Origin: Bin25 sp026709415
Lineage (GTDB): Bacteria > Bacteroidota > Bacteroidia > Flavobacteriales > Flavobacteriaceae
NCBI GenBank assembly: GCA_965200045.1
Contig: OZ241330.1
Span: forward strand, 1,922,001-1,986,000
Direction: 5' to 3'
Length of the DNA stretch: 64,000 nt
The position numbers were made by a program, and so were the translations under genes. The notes under the pieces are model-generated. The model had not been told where the DNA came from. It ran no database searches and saw nothing but the letters and a program-made list of their open reading frames with translations. This document shows, one piece after another, positions 26,093-35,989 of this stretch (within the stretch, counting starts at the first letter, position 1; every line of letters starts with the position of its first letter).

Positions 26093-27871
26093 ATGAAACA
26101 TAGCACGAACCCATCATTGTTAATCATTGGCCTTTCTTTAGCCGTTATGCTTGGATGTCAAAGTCCTGGAAAAAGCTCAGAGGATTTCGACATTCTTTTA
26201 GAAGCTTATTATCAAGATCATCTCGAATTGTATATGTTGTATGCCACTTATTTGGGTGATTATCGATATAACGATAGCCTGCCTAATTATTTATCCAAAT
26301 CATTCAAAGACAAGGAAAGAAAGTTCTATAGAGATTACAATAAAAGACTAAACCGATTTTCAGAAGAAAATTTGTCTCCTGAACAAATTTTGAGCCAACA
26401 AATTTTACAGTGGGAAATCGACATACAAACAGAATCTTTTGAATTTGAAAAAGATTTAATGCCTGTAGATCAAATGTGGAGTTTAAATTTAGATATTGGA
26501 CAATTAGGAAGTGGGGGTGGAGCGCAACCTTTCAATACCCTTGAAGACTACAGAAATTGGCTTTCACGATTAGATGATTTTAAAGAATGGTTACTTTCAG
26601 CAAAAGCTAAAATGAAAGAAGGCATCGAAAAAGGAATTGTTTTACCCAAACCTTTAATCCAAAAAGTACTGCCTCAACTTGAGTCCGTGGCCGTTAATGA
26701 TTTATCAAAAAACATCTTTTGGGGACCCCTTAATGAACAGCCAGAAACCATAGAGGATAGAGACTGGCATGATCTAGGCTATGAATATGCTATTTTAATT
26801 GTTGATGAATTAAATCCCATTATCAGAGATCTTCATGAATTCATGTCTACGGAATATTTAGAAGCGGGGAGGGAGACTAGTGGATATGGCGATGTACCCG
26901 GGATGGAAGGATACTATGATCATGCCATCAAATATTACACGACCACAACCATGAGTGCTGATGAAATTCATGAGCTAGGGATTCAAGAGGTAAGTCGAAT
27001 ACAAAATGAAATGAAAAAAGTCATGGAGGAAGTTGGTTTTGAGGGAACCCTCCATGAGTTTTTTGAACACGTCAAAACCAATCCAGATTTAATGCCGTTT
27101 GATGATCCACAACAAGTGATTGATCATTTCAATGATATCCATCAAAAAGTGATGCCCCATGTTGAAAATCTTTTTGATAACAAACCAAAATCGCCTTTTG
27201 AAGTGAGAAGAGTCGAAGCTTTTAGAGAAAAATCCGCATCGGCTCATTACATCATTGGGACACCGGATGGTAGCCGACCTGGTGTCTTCTATGTGCCCAT
27301 CCCTGATGTTACAAGTTATCATGTTTTTTCGGATGAAAGTCTCTTTTTACATGAGGCGATACCTGGACATCACTTTCAACTTTCCTTGCAACAAGAAAAC
27401 CCTGAATTACCTTCCTTTAGAAAAAACATTACTTGGTATAGTGTCTATGGAGAGGGGTGGGCTTTATACACGGAGTCTTTAGGTAAAGAATTGGGGCTTT
27501 ATACCGACCCCTATCAATATTTTGGAATGTTGAGTGCAGAAATACATCGAGCCATTCGCCTAGTGGTGGATACTGGTTTACATGCGAAAGGGTGGTCTCG
27601 AAAAAAAGCCATTCAATATAGCATGCAAAACCAAGCCGAATCAGAAGATTTTATCACCTCGGAAATCGAACGTTATATGGCCAATCCAGGTCAAGCTTTA
27701 TCTTATAAAATTGGACAATTAAAAATTCAAGAACTACGGGATCATGCGCAAGAAATCCTGGGATTTCATTTTGATATTCGAGAATTTCATAATAAAATTT
27801 TGGAATCAGGAAATATGCCTTTGGCTTTGTTGGAAGAAAAAATAAATGCTTGGATTCACCAAGCGGAATAG
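26093..27871 (+). CDS. DUF885 family metallopeptidase-like lipoprotein
   Basis: A 592-residue protein of the DUF885 family, whose members are predicted zinc metallopeptidases. The zinc-site motif is visible in LFLHEAIPGHHFQLSLQQE. I choose the ATG at 26093 because it gives a lipoprotein signal (MKHSTNPSLLIIGLSLAVML then GCQS); an in-frame start within hisIE (25976) would bury this signal. Location is probably the cell envelope. It lies 8 bp after hisIE and may be co-transcribed, though the function has no evident link to histidine synthesis. Confidence 0.88.
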   Translation: MKHSTNPSLLIIGLSLAVMLGCQSPGKSSEDFDILLEAYYQDHLELYMLYATYLGDYRYNDSLPNYLSKSFKDKERKFYRDYNKRLNRFSEENLSPEQILSQQILQWEIDIQTESFEFEKDLMPVDQMWSLNLDIGQLGSGGGAQPFNTLEDYRNWLSRLDDFKEWLLSAKAKMKEGIEKGIVLPKPLIQKVLPQLESVAVNDLSKNIFWGPLNEQPETIEDRDWHDLGYEYAILIVDELNPIIRDLHEFMSTEYLEAGRETSGYGDVPGMEGYYDHAIKYYTTTTMSADEIHELGIQEVSRIQNEMKKVMEEVGFEGTLHEFFEHVKTNPDLMPFDDPQQVIDHFNDIHQKVMPHVENLFDNKPKSPFEVRRVEAFREKSASAHYIIGTPDGSRPGVFYVPIPDVTSYHVFSDESLFLHEAIPGHHFQLSLQQENPELPSFRKNITWYSVYGEGWALYTESLGKELGLYTDPYQYFGMLSAEIHRAIRLVVDTGLHAKGWSRKKAIQYSMQNQAESEDFITSEIERYMANPGQALSYKIGQLKIQELRDHAQEILGFHFDIREFHNKILESGNMPLALLEEKINAWIHQAE

Positions 27872-28065
27872 GTTGAAACTTTGGTTTTATGGATGTGATT
27901 TTTCTCTGAAAAAGATTATTTTTTACTTGAATCAAAGAACTTAATTAATTGTATAACAATTGAATAAACAATAATTTTAATCAAAAGATTAATCAATATA
28001 TATCCATTGAAATTGGAGACATCATACCTATTTTCAGACCTATAAAATTCCATTAATCCCACCAA

Positions 28066-28737
28066 ATGCCAAGGGTTTCCCCATCCATTTTTGAATTTCT
28101 AGAAACTTTAAAGCAGAACAACCATCGTGAATGGTTTCATGCCCATAAACAAGTCTACAAGGAACGGAGAGCTCTTGTTACAGAATATGCTCAATACATT
28201 CTTGAAGGACTAAACATATCCGATGATATTGAAAAATTTAAGGTGTTTCATATTCATATTGATGTCCGATTTAAAAAAGACAAAACACCTTATAAAACGC
28301 ATTTTTCATTTTTTTATGTTCGCAAAAAACCGAAGTTAAGGGGAGGGTATTATGTTCACTTGAGTCCCAATTCAAGTTTTATTGCAGGTGGATTTTGGAA
28401 GCCAGAAAAAGATGATTTATTGAGAATCCGACAGGAATTTGAAATGGATGCTCAAGAATTCAGAGATTTTAGTTTGGACCCAAAGTTTAAAAAAGTATGG
28501 GGAAACTTGTATGGAACTGAAGTCAAAACAGCTCCAAAGGGATTTTCTAAAGAACACCAAAACATCGATTTAATCCGTAAAAAACAGTTAATTTTTAGAA
28601 GTCCATTGAGTGATCAACAAGTTTTTTCTAAAAGTTTTTTGGATGATGTTGTGAGACGTTTTGAATTAATCAGGCCTTTTTTCGATTATATGAGTGACGT
28701 TTTAACCACAGATTTGAATGGCGAATCAATCCTTTAG
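28066..28737 (+). CDS. DUF2461 family protein
   Basis: A 223-residue protein of the DUF2461 family (function unknown). Family signatures are FLETLKQNNHREWFHAHKQ at the N-terminus, DVRFKKDKTPYKTHFSFF in the middle and GGYYVHLSPNSSFIAGGFW. No signal peptide or membrane segments are seen. It has a 195-bp upstream region and converges with the next gene, overlapping it by four bases at the 3' ends. Confidence 0.88.
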   Translation: MPRVSPSIFEFLETLKQNNHREWFHAHKQVYKERRALVTEYAQYILEGLNISDDIEKFKVFHIHIDVRFKKDKTPYKTHFSFFYVRKKPKLRGGYYVHLSPNSSFIAGGFWKPEKDDLLRIRQEFEMDAQEFRDFSLDPKFKKVWGNLYGTEVKTAPKGFSKEHQNIDLIRKKQLIFRSPLSDQQVFSKSFLDDVVRRFELIRPFFDYMSDVLTTDLNGESIL

Positions 28738-29642
28738 TCTTGATTTTTATATCCATATTCTTCCAGTACATCCAATATAATTTGTTTAGCCACTTCAGGT
28801 TGACTGATAGGGAAGAGGTGTCCCATACCTTCGAGAGTGATGGACTTGGTTGTTTCTTTTGGAAAGTACTGATTCACAAAATTTAGATTTTCATAGGGTA
28901 CGATACCATCACTATTTCCATGAACATTCGTCACGGGCACTTTTAGATTTTTCCAGTTTGGTTTGATAGAATCGAGTTCTTCGACATGCACAACTTTTTC
29001 ATCTTGGGCCACTCGAAAAGGTTTGGGGACCAACCATCTTGTTAAAAACCATTGTGCCAATTTTCCCATAAAGAAATATTTTTCAGATTCGGGATCAATT
29101 GCTGGTGCTAACATAATGACATGGTCCATTGGATTCGGATTATCCAATGCCATTTTGCTCACAATTGGTCCACCATAGGACCAACCCAACAGTAAAACAA
29201 AAGGGGATTGTTCAAAATAGGGTTCAAAAACAGTGAGCAAACTTTTGGATTGCTGTGCAATTGAGGTTTCAGCTTTGCCAATTTCTGAATACCCATAGCC
29301 GAGACGATCCACGCTGACCCAATTTGAGATTTTATTGAGCTCCGGATCTTTCATCAATTTGAGATAGTTATCATTGGAACCAGGAGCTCCATGAACATAA
29401 AATATGGTGGGTTTTGTGTTATCAATAGGATAGGAATGGATTAATCTGATTTGTTTGTCTTCAAACGGGTGATATGCTATTTTAACACCAATTTTTTCTT
29501 CAGCAAACTTTTTTAAAAACTTTTTATCGCTAGTTCGGAAATTCAAACAAGAACTAATCGTAAAAAGGATTAGCAATATCAATGATGATATCAGGATAAT
29601 TTTAATTGGCATATGCAACAAAAGTTCTTCTAAAGGATTCAT
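28734..29642 (-). CDS. Alpha/beta hydrolase, membrane-anchored
   Basis: A 302-residue alpha/beta hydrolase. An N-terminal hydrophobic segment (residues ~13-30, IKIILISSLILLILFTISSC) ends in SSC and may be a lipoprotein signal or an anchor. The oxyanion motif is FYVHGAPGSNDNY, the nucleophile elbow GWSYGGPIV, the acid NVHGNSDGIVPYE and the His GMGHLFPISQPE. The substrate is unknown. It stands alone on the minus strand, convergent with the DUF2461 gene. Confidence 0.86.
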   Translation of the reverse strand: MNPLEELLLHMPIKIILISSLILLILFTISSCLNFRTSDKKFLKKFAEEKIGVKIAYHPFEDKQIRLIHSYPIDNTKPTIFYVHGAPGSNDNYLKLMKDPELNKISNWVSVDRLGYGYSEIGKAETSIAQQSKSLLTVFEPYFEQSPFVLLLGWSYGGPIVSKMALDNPNPMDHVIMLAPAIDPESEKYFFMGKLAQWFLTRWLVPKPFRVAQDEKVVHVEELDSIKPNWKNLKVPVTNVHGNSDGIVPYENLNFVNQYFPKETTKSITLEGMGHLFPISQPEVAKQIILDVLEEYGYKNQD

Positions 29643-29712
29643 GAAGTTTCAAAATCTTAATCAATCATGGACTGTGGAAATTTTGAACTAGTAAATTCTC
29701 AAATGAAGACAT

Positions 29713-30393
29713 TCACAAACCTAGCCGCTTCAATAACGCTTCAACTTTTTGAATCCATTGAACCTTAGCTTGTTCTTGTGTCGGAAAACCTGGCATATTT
29801 TCAATTGTTTCATCAATTCTTTTGAAGTTTTTCAGTTCTTTTGGATCAAGTATTCGTTTCCCATTCAATAAATCATTCTTTTCGAAAATTTCATTTCTTA
29901 GATTCCATAATTCAATCAATGGAATTTCTTCTGTGATAAGATTTAAATCGTAAGCGTCTTTGATGGAACCTCTTCCACACATGCTAGATAATTTTAAAAA
30001 TCCAATGTCTCTAACATCCATTAGTGGAATATTGTTTATTCTTTCAATTTTGAAAAAATTCAAACACCAATCCACTAAATCAACTTTAATTGTCTCTCCA
30101 TTTTCGCTTATAAACGCCTGTAATAAATATGGTTTGTTTAATGAGCCTGCATGAGTTTTAAAATCTAAAAGTCTTTTACCGAACACATTCTTAAACGAAA
30201 GCTCAATTTTATTTGCTCTTTGGAAGTCGAAGTAGTTATCTGTAAAAAGATCAATATCAACAGATATTCGATGTTTGTACCGAATAGCTAGATTTGTTCC
30301 GCCAACTAAAAAGTAACCTTTAAGCTCATCTATTTTTAGAGTTTCTTTGAGAACTTTAAATAAATTTTCACTTATCGCTGATGTTCGCACCAA
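29713..30393 (-). CDS. AbiEii/AbiGii-type nucleotidyltransferase toxin
   Basis: A 226-residue nucleotidyltransferase-fold protein of the AbiEii toxin family, toxin half of type IV-like abortive-infection or toxin-antitoxin pairs. The fold signature is YFLVGGTNLAIRYKHRISVD then IDLF (GGT..., D-x-D), followed by the family's DIGFLKLSSMCGRGSIKDAYDL segment, read here as two parts around SSMCGRGS. Family members transfer nucleotides to tRNA or other targets. The start overlaps the end of the upstream partner gene by 22 bases, the usual antitoxin-first order. Confidence 0.85.
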   Translation of the reverse strand: MVRTSAISENLFKVLKETLKIDELKGYFLVGGTNLAIRYKHRISVDIDLFTDNYFDFQRANKIELSFKNVFGKRLLDFKTHAGSLNKPYLLQAFISENGETIKVDLVDWCLNFFKIERINNIPLMDVRDIGFLKLSSMCGRGSIKDAYDLNLITEEIPLIELWNLRNEIFEKNDLLNGKRILDPKELKNFKRIDETIENMPGFPTQEQAKVQWIQKVEALLKRLGL

Positions 30394-30896
30394 TTATGAC
30401 TTTTAAAGTTTTTCAAATGATACTTTTTTGACAATACCTCATAAACCAAAGGATCAACAAATTCTCCAGTATTTCTTAATACCGATTCTATATCTTCAAT
30501 ACTGTAATACTCTTCCATGAATTCTACTTTTTTCTCAGCACATTTCAATCTCACCTTTTCATCAAATGAACTTTCATTAGGAAAAAAATTATAGGCACGG
30601 GTCATTCTTGGTATAATTAAATTTTTTGACCATTCCCAATGGAGCCAATAGACATCAGTATCCCAAAAAATACCGGCAAGATTTGCAAAGACTTTAGCAG
30701 GGTGGGGAACTTGACTTTTAATCTCTTTGATTTTTGCTGATTCTTCAGATCGAATCCTTGATTCATCTTCTTTTGTCTTAGCATATTTATTGACTTTCCA
30801 CTCAATATCTTGAAGTCTTTTCTCTTCTGAATAATGCAAACGCTTTTGGTTGATATTATATGGAAAACCATCATCTAAAGCCAGGTTATCAAACAT
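30372..30896 (-). CDS. DUF6922-like antitoxin partner of AbiEii
   Basis: A 174-residue protein located directly upstream of, and overlapping, the AbiEii toxin gene. The C-terminal half (about residues 75-165) resembles DUF6922-type partners: ANLAGIFWDTDVYWLHWEWS, MTRAYNF, EEYYSIEDIESVLRNTGEFV, a short helical domain common next to Bacteroidota nucleotidyltransferase toxins. The first ~70 residues are an extra charged, probably coiled-coil region (KRLQDIEWKVNKYAKTKEDE) not usual for the family. Assignment rests on context plus the domain pattern. Confidence 0.7.
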   Translation of the reverse strand: MFDNLALDDGFPYNINQKRLHYSEEKRLQDIEWKVNKYAKTKEDESRIRSEESAKIKEIKSQVPHPAKVFANLAGIFWDTDVYWLHWEWSKNLIIPRMTRAYNFFPNESSFDEKVRLKCAEKKVEFMEEYYSIEDIESVLRNTGEFVDPLVYEVLSKKYHLKNFKSHNWCEHQR

Positions 30897-31071
30897 GAGT
30901 AAATATTCAGATTCCGATACAATTTACGAATTTATTACCAAAATCATGTGAGCTTAAGTAAAAAAGTAATTCAAAAAATAGGGGTTATGCGGAGTTAAAA
31001 AGCTTATATGATCGATGATATAATTAGTGTTTGAAGTGAATATTTCTCTATTAAATTGATGTTTTTTGTGA

Positions 31072-32357
31072 GGCTCCATCACGATTGGTGTGGAAAGCAA
31101 AAATAGACTGATCTTTTGGGTTTTTAATTCTACCCTTATGGATACTTTATCCATCATGGCTAAAGCCAAACTTCAGTGAGGCTCGGACTAGAAGATCGAA
31201 TGGGTCCATGATGATGAGAAAAGAGATGATGTTGACTTGCCTCTATTCCTATGTCAGAACGTCTGATATTTGTCCTGAAACAAGGTCAAAAGGCCATTCT
31301 TGATGATCATCGGAAACAACGTGTTTGGTGTCATTGAGATGTATTTCGAAGCCAATGCACCATCCATTGTCATGTTCGTTGTTTTTCCGGCAAAGTCCAA
31401 AGCATTCAAGTGCCATGGGCGGACACCATCCATCGTTTCACCATGCATTTTGAATCTTGGGCGATGGACGTGCTTCTCGCCAATGGACATCAATTTCAAA
31501 CAGCTCCGTGGCTTCGTTGTGGAGCCCATACCATCCGTCGCATCAGTCATCGAGTGGTGGAACGAGGATTGGCCCATCGCTCTCTGAGAGTAGCTCCATC
31601 ATTGGAGCATGGATGAAAAAGCATTTAGACGGGGACACCATGACGCCACGGTGGTGAGTGATCCGAAAAACAGGCTTGGTCTTGGATTGGATTCACGGTC
31701 GACATCGAAAAGCCATCCAAACCCCATGTTCAATCGCCTCGTACTTGTTGAACAAAAGTAGTCTGTCCAAACGATCACCACGGATAGGTGCATGTCTCTA
31801 TCCGCTTGGCCAAAGAGTTGTTGCCAACAGCCTCTTGGATCCATGATCGATTTCACTGGATCCAGTATTTGAATCGAGCCATCGATGCGGTCAGATGCCG
31901 AGAAGTCCAACATCATGCGGTCTTAAAAATAACCGTTTGGCTCGATGGAAGAAGCCACAAAATAGAACGGAACAATAGGACATCATCTTCGAGGCCATGC
32001 AACAAGCCCATTGGCAAGTCAGTAAGACTTGGACATGCCGTGAGGATTTGAAAGCCATCTTCCAGGCTCGCGAGATCATACCAGTCAAAGAGAGGTGAAC
32101 ATCTTGGTTGGACCAAGTCAAGGCGATGGGCATCCAAGAAGTCATGAAATTGGCGGAGATGTTCCAAAGACATCTCGACGGAATCATCCATGTCCTCGTG
32201 TTCACACCATCCAATGCCCGAGCCGAACGAATCCATGGGAAAATCCAACCAATCAAAACCGTGGCCAGGAGATACCGAAAGTTCGAAAATTGCCGATCGG
32301 GGGTCTTATTTTTTTGTGGCGGGCTAAAACTCTATCCACACCAATCGTGATAGAACC
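31072..32357. mobile_element. Degenerate ISL3-family element
   Basis: Inverted terminal repeats are readable: GGCTCCATCACGATTGGTGT starting at 31072 and ACACCAATCGTGATAGAACC ending at 32357. No clear 8-bp target duplication remains. The interior is a plus-strand transposase destroyed by several frameshifts and stops. The right 38 bases (32320-32357) recur identically at 34596-34633, so a second copy of this end lies beyond the Fic/ATPase region. Confidence 0.8.
31237..32350 (+). pseudogene. ISL3-family transposase pseudogene
   Basis: Pieces in different frames follow the ISL3 transposase in order. They are the Cys-rich and VPWADTIHRFT zinc-binding region (about 31407-31440, frames beginning QVPWADTIHRFTMHFES), the HTH-like TIRRISHRVVERGLAHRSL (31530-31590), the catalytic MDEKAFRRGHHDATVVSD (31612-31665), RLAKELLPTASWIHDRFHWI with QYLNRAIDAVRCREVQHH (31800-31915), and the C-terminal ARAERIHGKIQPIKTVARRY with RKFENCRSGVLFF (32217-32320). 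At least three frame changes and several stops separate them. It is not functional. Confidence 0.8.
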
Positions 32358-32622
32358 AGTTTTTCATTATCTATCACAAATTAAAACACTTAAACTCTCA
32401 AACTAAAAAATTATAATTCTGGAATTCTATAAAAAATGGGGCGTGATTTAAAATCCATCTATCTAAGCAGTTACATGACGTCTTAGTGCATACAAGTCCA
32501 AATTCTAAGGGCATGTTTTGTTTCATCAGTGAAGATTCAGGTTCCTTTGAGCACTTTAAAAACAATATGAATTCTATTAATAACGACCAAAAGGGAATTC
32601 TTGTTCATGGTGCCAGCAGTGA
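32358..32622. other. Unassigned stretch before the Fic pseudogene
   Basis: About 265 bp between the ISL3 right end and the first recognisable Fic codons. Open frames are short and unconserved. It may contain the promoter and 5' end of the original Fic gene. Confidence 0.3.
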
Positions 32623-33354
32623 ATGTCACCTAAAAAATCAAGGATACTGCTTCATTATATGGAGTATCCTGAAAAAGACAAACATATGGCACGAAATTAT
32701 GCATTAGGGTTGTTTTATACGATGTTTCTCTATCAAAATAAATTACCATTAACGATTCCACGATTAGAACGTTTGAATTACTTTTTAATGCGTTACAATG
32801 GTGAAGTTTTTATGGATGAATCAGGGCAACCGGTGAATACCAGAAAAGGTTTGATATGTGAATGTCTGGTTATTGGGGTGATCATTTATTCTTGCATTAT
32901 ACGAAAATTAAGTCTCCATTACATCAAGTCTTAGAAGCGATTAATGAACAATTAAAACATCCAAAAATCAGTGTTGGATGTCTATCAATTAGCTTTTGAT
33001 TTGCATGGAGGTATTTTAGGAATTCATCCATTTCCTGATGGGAATAGCCGAACATCTCGATTATTGCAGAATTATGTATAGGGTTGGTATCGACGACCAT
33101 TATCGACCGTTTGGGTGGATAATGCTCCGACCTATAAAACACGATTAATGGATGCTTGGAAACGAAAAGCCCCATCAGTTTTTAGTGATTATATGTTTTA
33201 CCAAACGGCTGATTTTTTTCGAATGATTGAAGAAGAATACCATATTGGAAAGCATCATCCTAAAAAAGTATTGAACCCTTTATTAGCCACGAAAGCTCAT
33301 CATTGGAGTTCCAAAATAGAACAGAAGTTTGATGATACTTTGTTACAGCGATAA
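32623..33354 (+). pseudogene. Fic-domain protein pseudogene
   Basis: The Fic core motif is preserved as LGIHPFPDGNSRTSRLLQNY (catalytic HPFx[D/E]GNxR), so the ancestral protein was probably an AMP-transferring Fic enzyme. Upstream pieces in other frames are typical of Fic N-termini: KDKHMARNYALGLFYTMFLY, then SGYWGDHLFLHYTKIKSPLH. The frame changes near 32865 and 32970, and an in-frame TAG at 33079-33081 follows the core. The C-terminal part continues in the core frame to TAA 33354. At least three disabling mutations are visible. Confidence 0.75.
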
Positions 33355-33382
33355 ATGAAGTACCTTTGAGATAAAAAAGATC

Positions 33383-34498
33383 TTGATTGAACGGGGACCC
33401 GCCAAATACTTTCATGGACGAGAACAAGAAATTCATGATTTTCAATATCTCATGCTCCAAACCATGGATCGACAAATGGGTAGTAGTATGCTCATTCAAG
33501 GGCCACCCGGTGTGGGAAAAACCGCTTTAATCGAAGAATTGAAAAAACATGCACTTCAAAAAGGATGGCAAGTATTTAAATTATCCAATGAATGTCTTTT
33601 TGACCCCAAAGAATTATTCACCAAATTGACAAAAAAAACGAAACCGAAAGCGTTTCAAAAATCTTTTGGTATCGATTTAAAGGTCTTCCAAATGAATATC
33701 GCTACGGCATCGGTATCACAAACCAATGCCTTGAATGAAGCCTTGGTTCTATCCCAACCTACATTATTATATTTGGATGAAGCCCAAACATTACATGATT
33801 TTTTAGATCATCCAGATCGACCAAGGATCACTTCTTTTTTAAATACCTATCATAATTTAGAATCCAAAAAAGGTTTTGTTCTTTTATTAGGTGGATTAAA
33901 TCATTCGCAAGAAGTATTACAACAATTAGGCATTTCTAGATGGAATACCGGTACGGTTCGACATCTCAAACGATTGGAACCTACCACAGAATCACAAATC
34001 ATCGATGATTGGTTGATGAAAGAAATTAAAACGAAGGATGATCCAACGCATTGGATCCAACAAATCAGCCAAAAAACGGATGGTTGGCCAAGACATTTAC
34101 AATCTTATTGTAATGCTATATCACAATATGTTGCCAAAGGAGGCCATCTAACCAATGAAACATTACATCAAGTGATAGTTTATGGCGATGAATTAAAAAA
34201 GAAAAATTATGAAGAACGGTGTTTTGGATTATCTCGAAAAACAAAACAAATCATCACTTCGGTGATTCAGTCCTTACCAGAAGCCTTTGATATAGAAGAT
34301 ATGATGGAGGCTTTTTCAAAGACATGGTCATCGGAAAAAGCACAAGACATCTATCAAAAAATACTATCCAGAGGGATTATCCAAATGGATCAAGCAGGGG
34401 TTTCATCGGTACCGGTGCCTTCATTCCGTTCTTTTTTAATCGAACATTATGGGAAAGATCGGTCTCGTGAATTACCAAATCATGGCCTTTCTCGGTAA
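33383..34498 (+). CDS. AAA ATPase of unknown role, paralogue A
   Basis: A 371-residue P-loop ATPase. It starts with the shared motif IERGPAKYFHGREQEIHDF, then Walker A IQGPPGVGKTALIEEL, Walker B LLYLDEAQTL, a sensor-like FVLLLGGLNHSQEVL and a C-terminal winged-helix-like region. The architecture resembles ORC/Cdc6- or AAA_16-type ATPases. The only start is TTG at 33383; a TGA precedes it by 8 codons, so the N-terminus may be slightly truncated. The second copy at 62448-63632 shares the same motif order. It follows the Fic pseudogene by 28 bp. Function not assigned. Confidence 0.75.
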   Translation: MIERGPAKYFHGREQEIHDFQYLMLQTMDRQMGSSMLIQGPPGVGKTALIEELKKHALQKGWQVFKLSNECLFDPKELFTKLTKKTKPKAFQKSFGIDLKVFQMNIATASVSQTNALNEALVLSQPTLLYLDEAQTLHDFLDHPDRPRITSFLNTYHNLESKKGFVLLLGGLNHSQEVLQQLGISRWNTGTVRHLKRLEPTTESQIIDDWLMKEIKTKDDPTHWIQQISQKTDGWPRHLQSYCNAISQYVAKGGHLTNETLHQVIVYGDELKKKNYEERCFGLSRKTKQIITSVIQSLPEAFDIEDMMEAFSKTWSSEKAQDIYQKILSRGIIQMDQAGVSSVPVPSFRSFLIEHYGKDRSRELPNHGLSR

Positions 34499-34509
34499 TG
34501 GTATCATCA

Positions 34510-34633
34510 AGGAATTATTGAATCTTTAGCTTCATTTTCAATCAATTTACGAAAAATCTGTGTAATGAAGTATATAGTTCCCTATTTCTTTGTGTCGGGC
34601 TAAAACTCTATCCACACCAATCGTGATAGAACC
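34510..34633. repeat. Solo right ends of an IS1595-like and an ISL3 element
   Basis: Bases 34528-34582 (TCAATCAATTTACGAAAAAT to TATAGTTCCC) match the right terminal region of the IS1595-like unit that ends at 48681, with several substitutions. Immediately after, 34596-34633 repeats exactly the 38-bp right end of the ISL3 element (32320-32357). These are remnants of at least two insertions or of recombination between copies. Confidence 0.7.
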
Positions 34634-34785
34634 TTTTGAGATTATAATCTCCAAATATAGATATTTTTAGCGAATATATTACACATTTATAAATACTTTT
34701 TATGATTAAATTCAATGAAAATTAGTATTTTTAGCTCAGCTAACTAAGTTATATTTCGATTTTTATAGTTGATTGTTACTGAATT

Positions 34786-35901
34786 ATGATAGAACGGATA
34801 TTACAAAAAGATATTAATCAAAGACTTAAAAGTGGAAAAGCTATTGTGGTTATCGGACCTAGACAAGTTGGTAAAACCACTCTTATTAAAAAAATCCTTG
34901 ATAAAAAGGATTATTTATTTTTCAGTGGAGATGAGTTAGAGTCACATGCCAAGCTCTCGAATCTTAGTATCGAAAAACTAAAATATGTCATAGGAAATTA
35001 TAAAATAATTTTTGTCGATGAGGCTCAACGAATAAAAAATATTGGCTTAACGCTAAAAATGATTACTGATCATTATAAAGAAGTCATGCTTATCGTCAGT
35101 GGTTCTTCAGCATTTGAGATTAAAGACAGTATCAATGAACCATTAACGGGGAGAAAATGGGAATATGAATTATTTCCAATATCTTGGTTTGAACTTGAAA
35201 AAACCTATGGTTTTATCAAATCAGAACAACAACTAGAATATCGATTATTATACGGAAATTACCCAGAAGTCATCAATAACCCAGGTGATGAAAAGAGAGT
35301 GTTACAAATGTTAATTAACAGCTATCTCTTCAAAGATGTGTTATCACTTTATGACATACGAAAACCTGATGTCATGATTCCCTTAGTTCGTGCTCTTGCA
35401 TTGCAAATTGGATCCGAAGTGAGTTTCAATGAGCTTTCACAAATATTAGAAACAGATAAGAAAACAATCAGCAATTACATCCATATCCTTGAAAAGGGTT
35501 ACATCATTTTTAGATTAAGTAGTTTTAGTAGGAATATAAGAAATGAGATTAAGTTTAATCAGAAAGTATACTTTTATGATACGGGAATACGTAACGCTAT
35601 CTTAGGAAACTTCACCTTTTTGAATAGCCGAAATGATTTAGGTGAACTTTGGGAAAACTTTTTAATTTCTGAAAGATTGAAAAAAAATAAATATGAATTT
35701 TCATTTGCAAATTCATATTTCTGGAGAAATGTGAGTAAGCAAGAAATTAAGTATGTCGAAGAAGTTGATGGGAAAATTACAGGGTATGAAATTAAATGGC
35801 GCCCTAATTCAAAAACAAGAATACCTAAAATTTTCAAAGAAAGATATGATGCTGAAGTTAAAATAATTCACAGAGAAAATTTTAGGGATTTTTTGATGTG
35901 A
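34786..35901 (+). CDS. AAA_14/DUF4143 ATPase
   Basis: A 371-residue ATPase of the AAA_14 plus DUF4143 family. Walker A: IVVIGPRQVGKTTLIKKIL. Walker B: IIFVDEAQRI. The sensor strand is MLIVSGSSAFEI and the arginine-rich LTGRKWEYELFPISWFE is typical. The C-terminal DUF4143 domain contains a winged helix (FNELSQILETDKKTISNYIH) and a PD-(D/E)xK-like end (VEEVDGKITGYEIKW), as known for the family. Members are abundant and scattered in Bacteroidota; cellular role is unclear. It has its own upstream region of about 150 bp. Confidence 0.9.
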   Translation: MIERILQKDINQRLKSGKAIVVIGPRQVGKTTLIKKILDKKDYLFFSGDELESHAKLSNLSIEKLKYVIGNYKIIFVDEAQRIKNIGLTLKMITDHYKEVMLIVSGSSAFEIKDSINEPLTGRKWEYELFPISWFELEKTYGFIKSEQQLEYRLLYGNYPEVINNPGDEKRVLQMLINSYLFKDVLSLYDIRKPDVMIPLVRALALQIGSEVSFNELSQILETDKKTISNYIHILEKGYIIFRLSSFSRNIRNEIKFNQKVYFYDTGIRNAILGNFTFLNSRNDLGELWENFLISERLKKNKYEFSFANSYFWRNVSKQEIKYVEEVDGKITGYEIKWRPNSKTRIPKIFKERYDAEVKIIHRENFRDFLM

Positions 35902-35989
35902 TGGTTTTAAATTACTTTTTAATAAAAATCTGTAGGAGTAGGGGACTATATTAGTCTGATGATATTTCTTAATTTGGTGATTTTAATCT

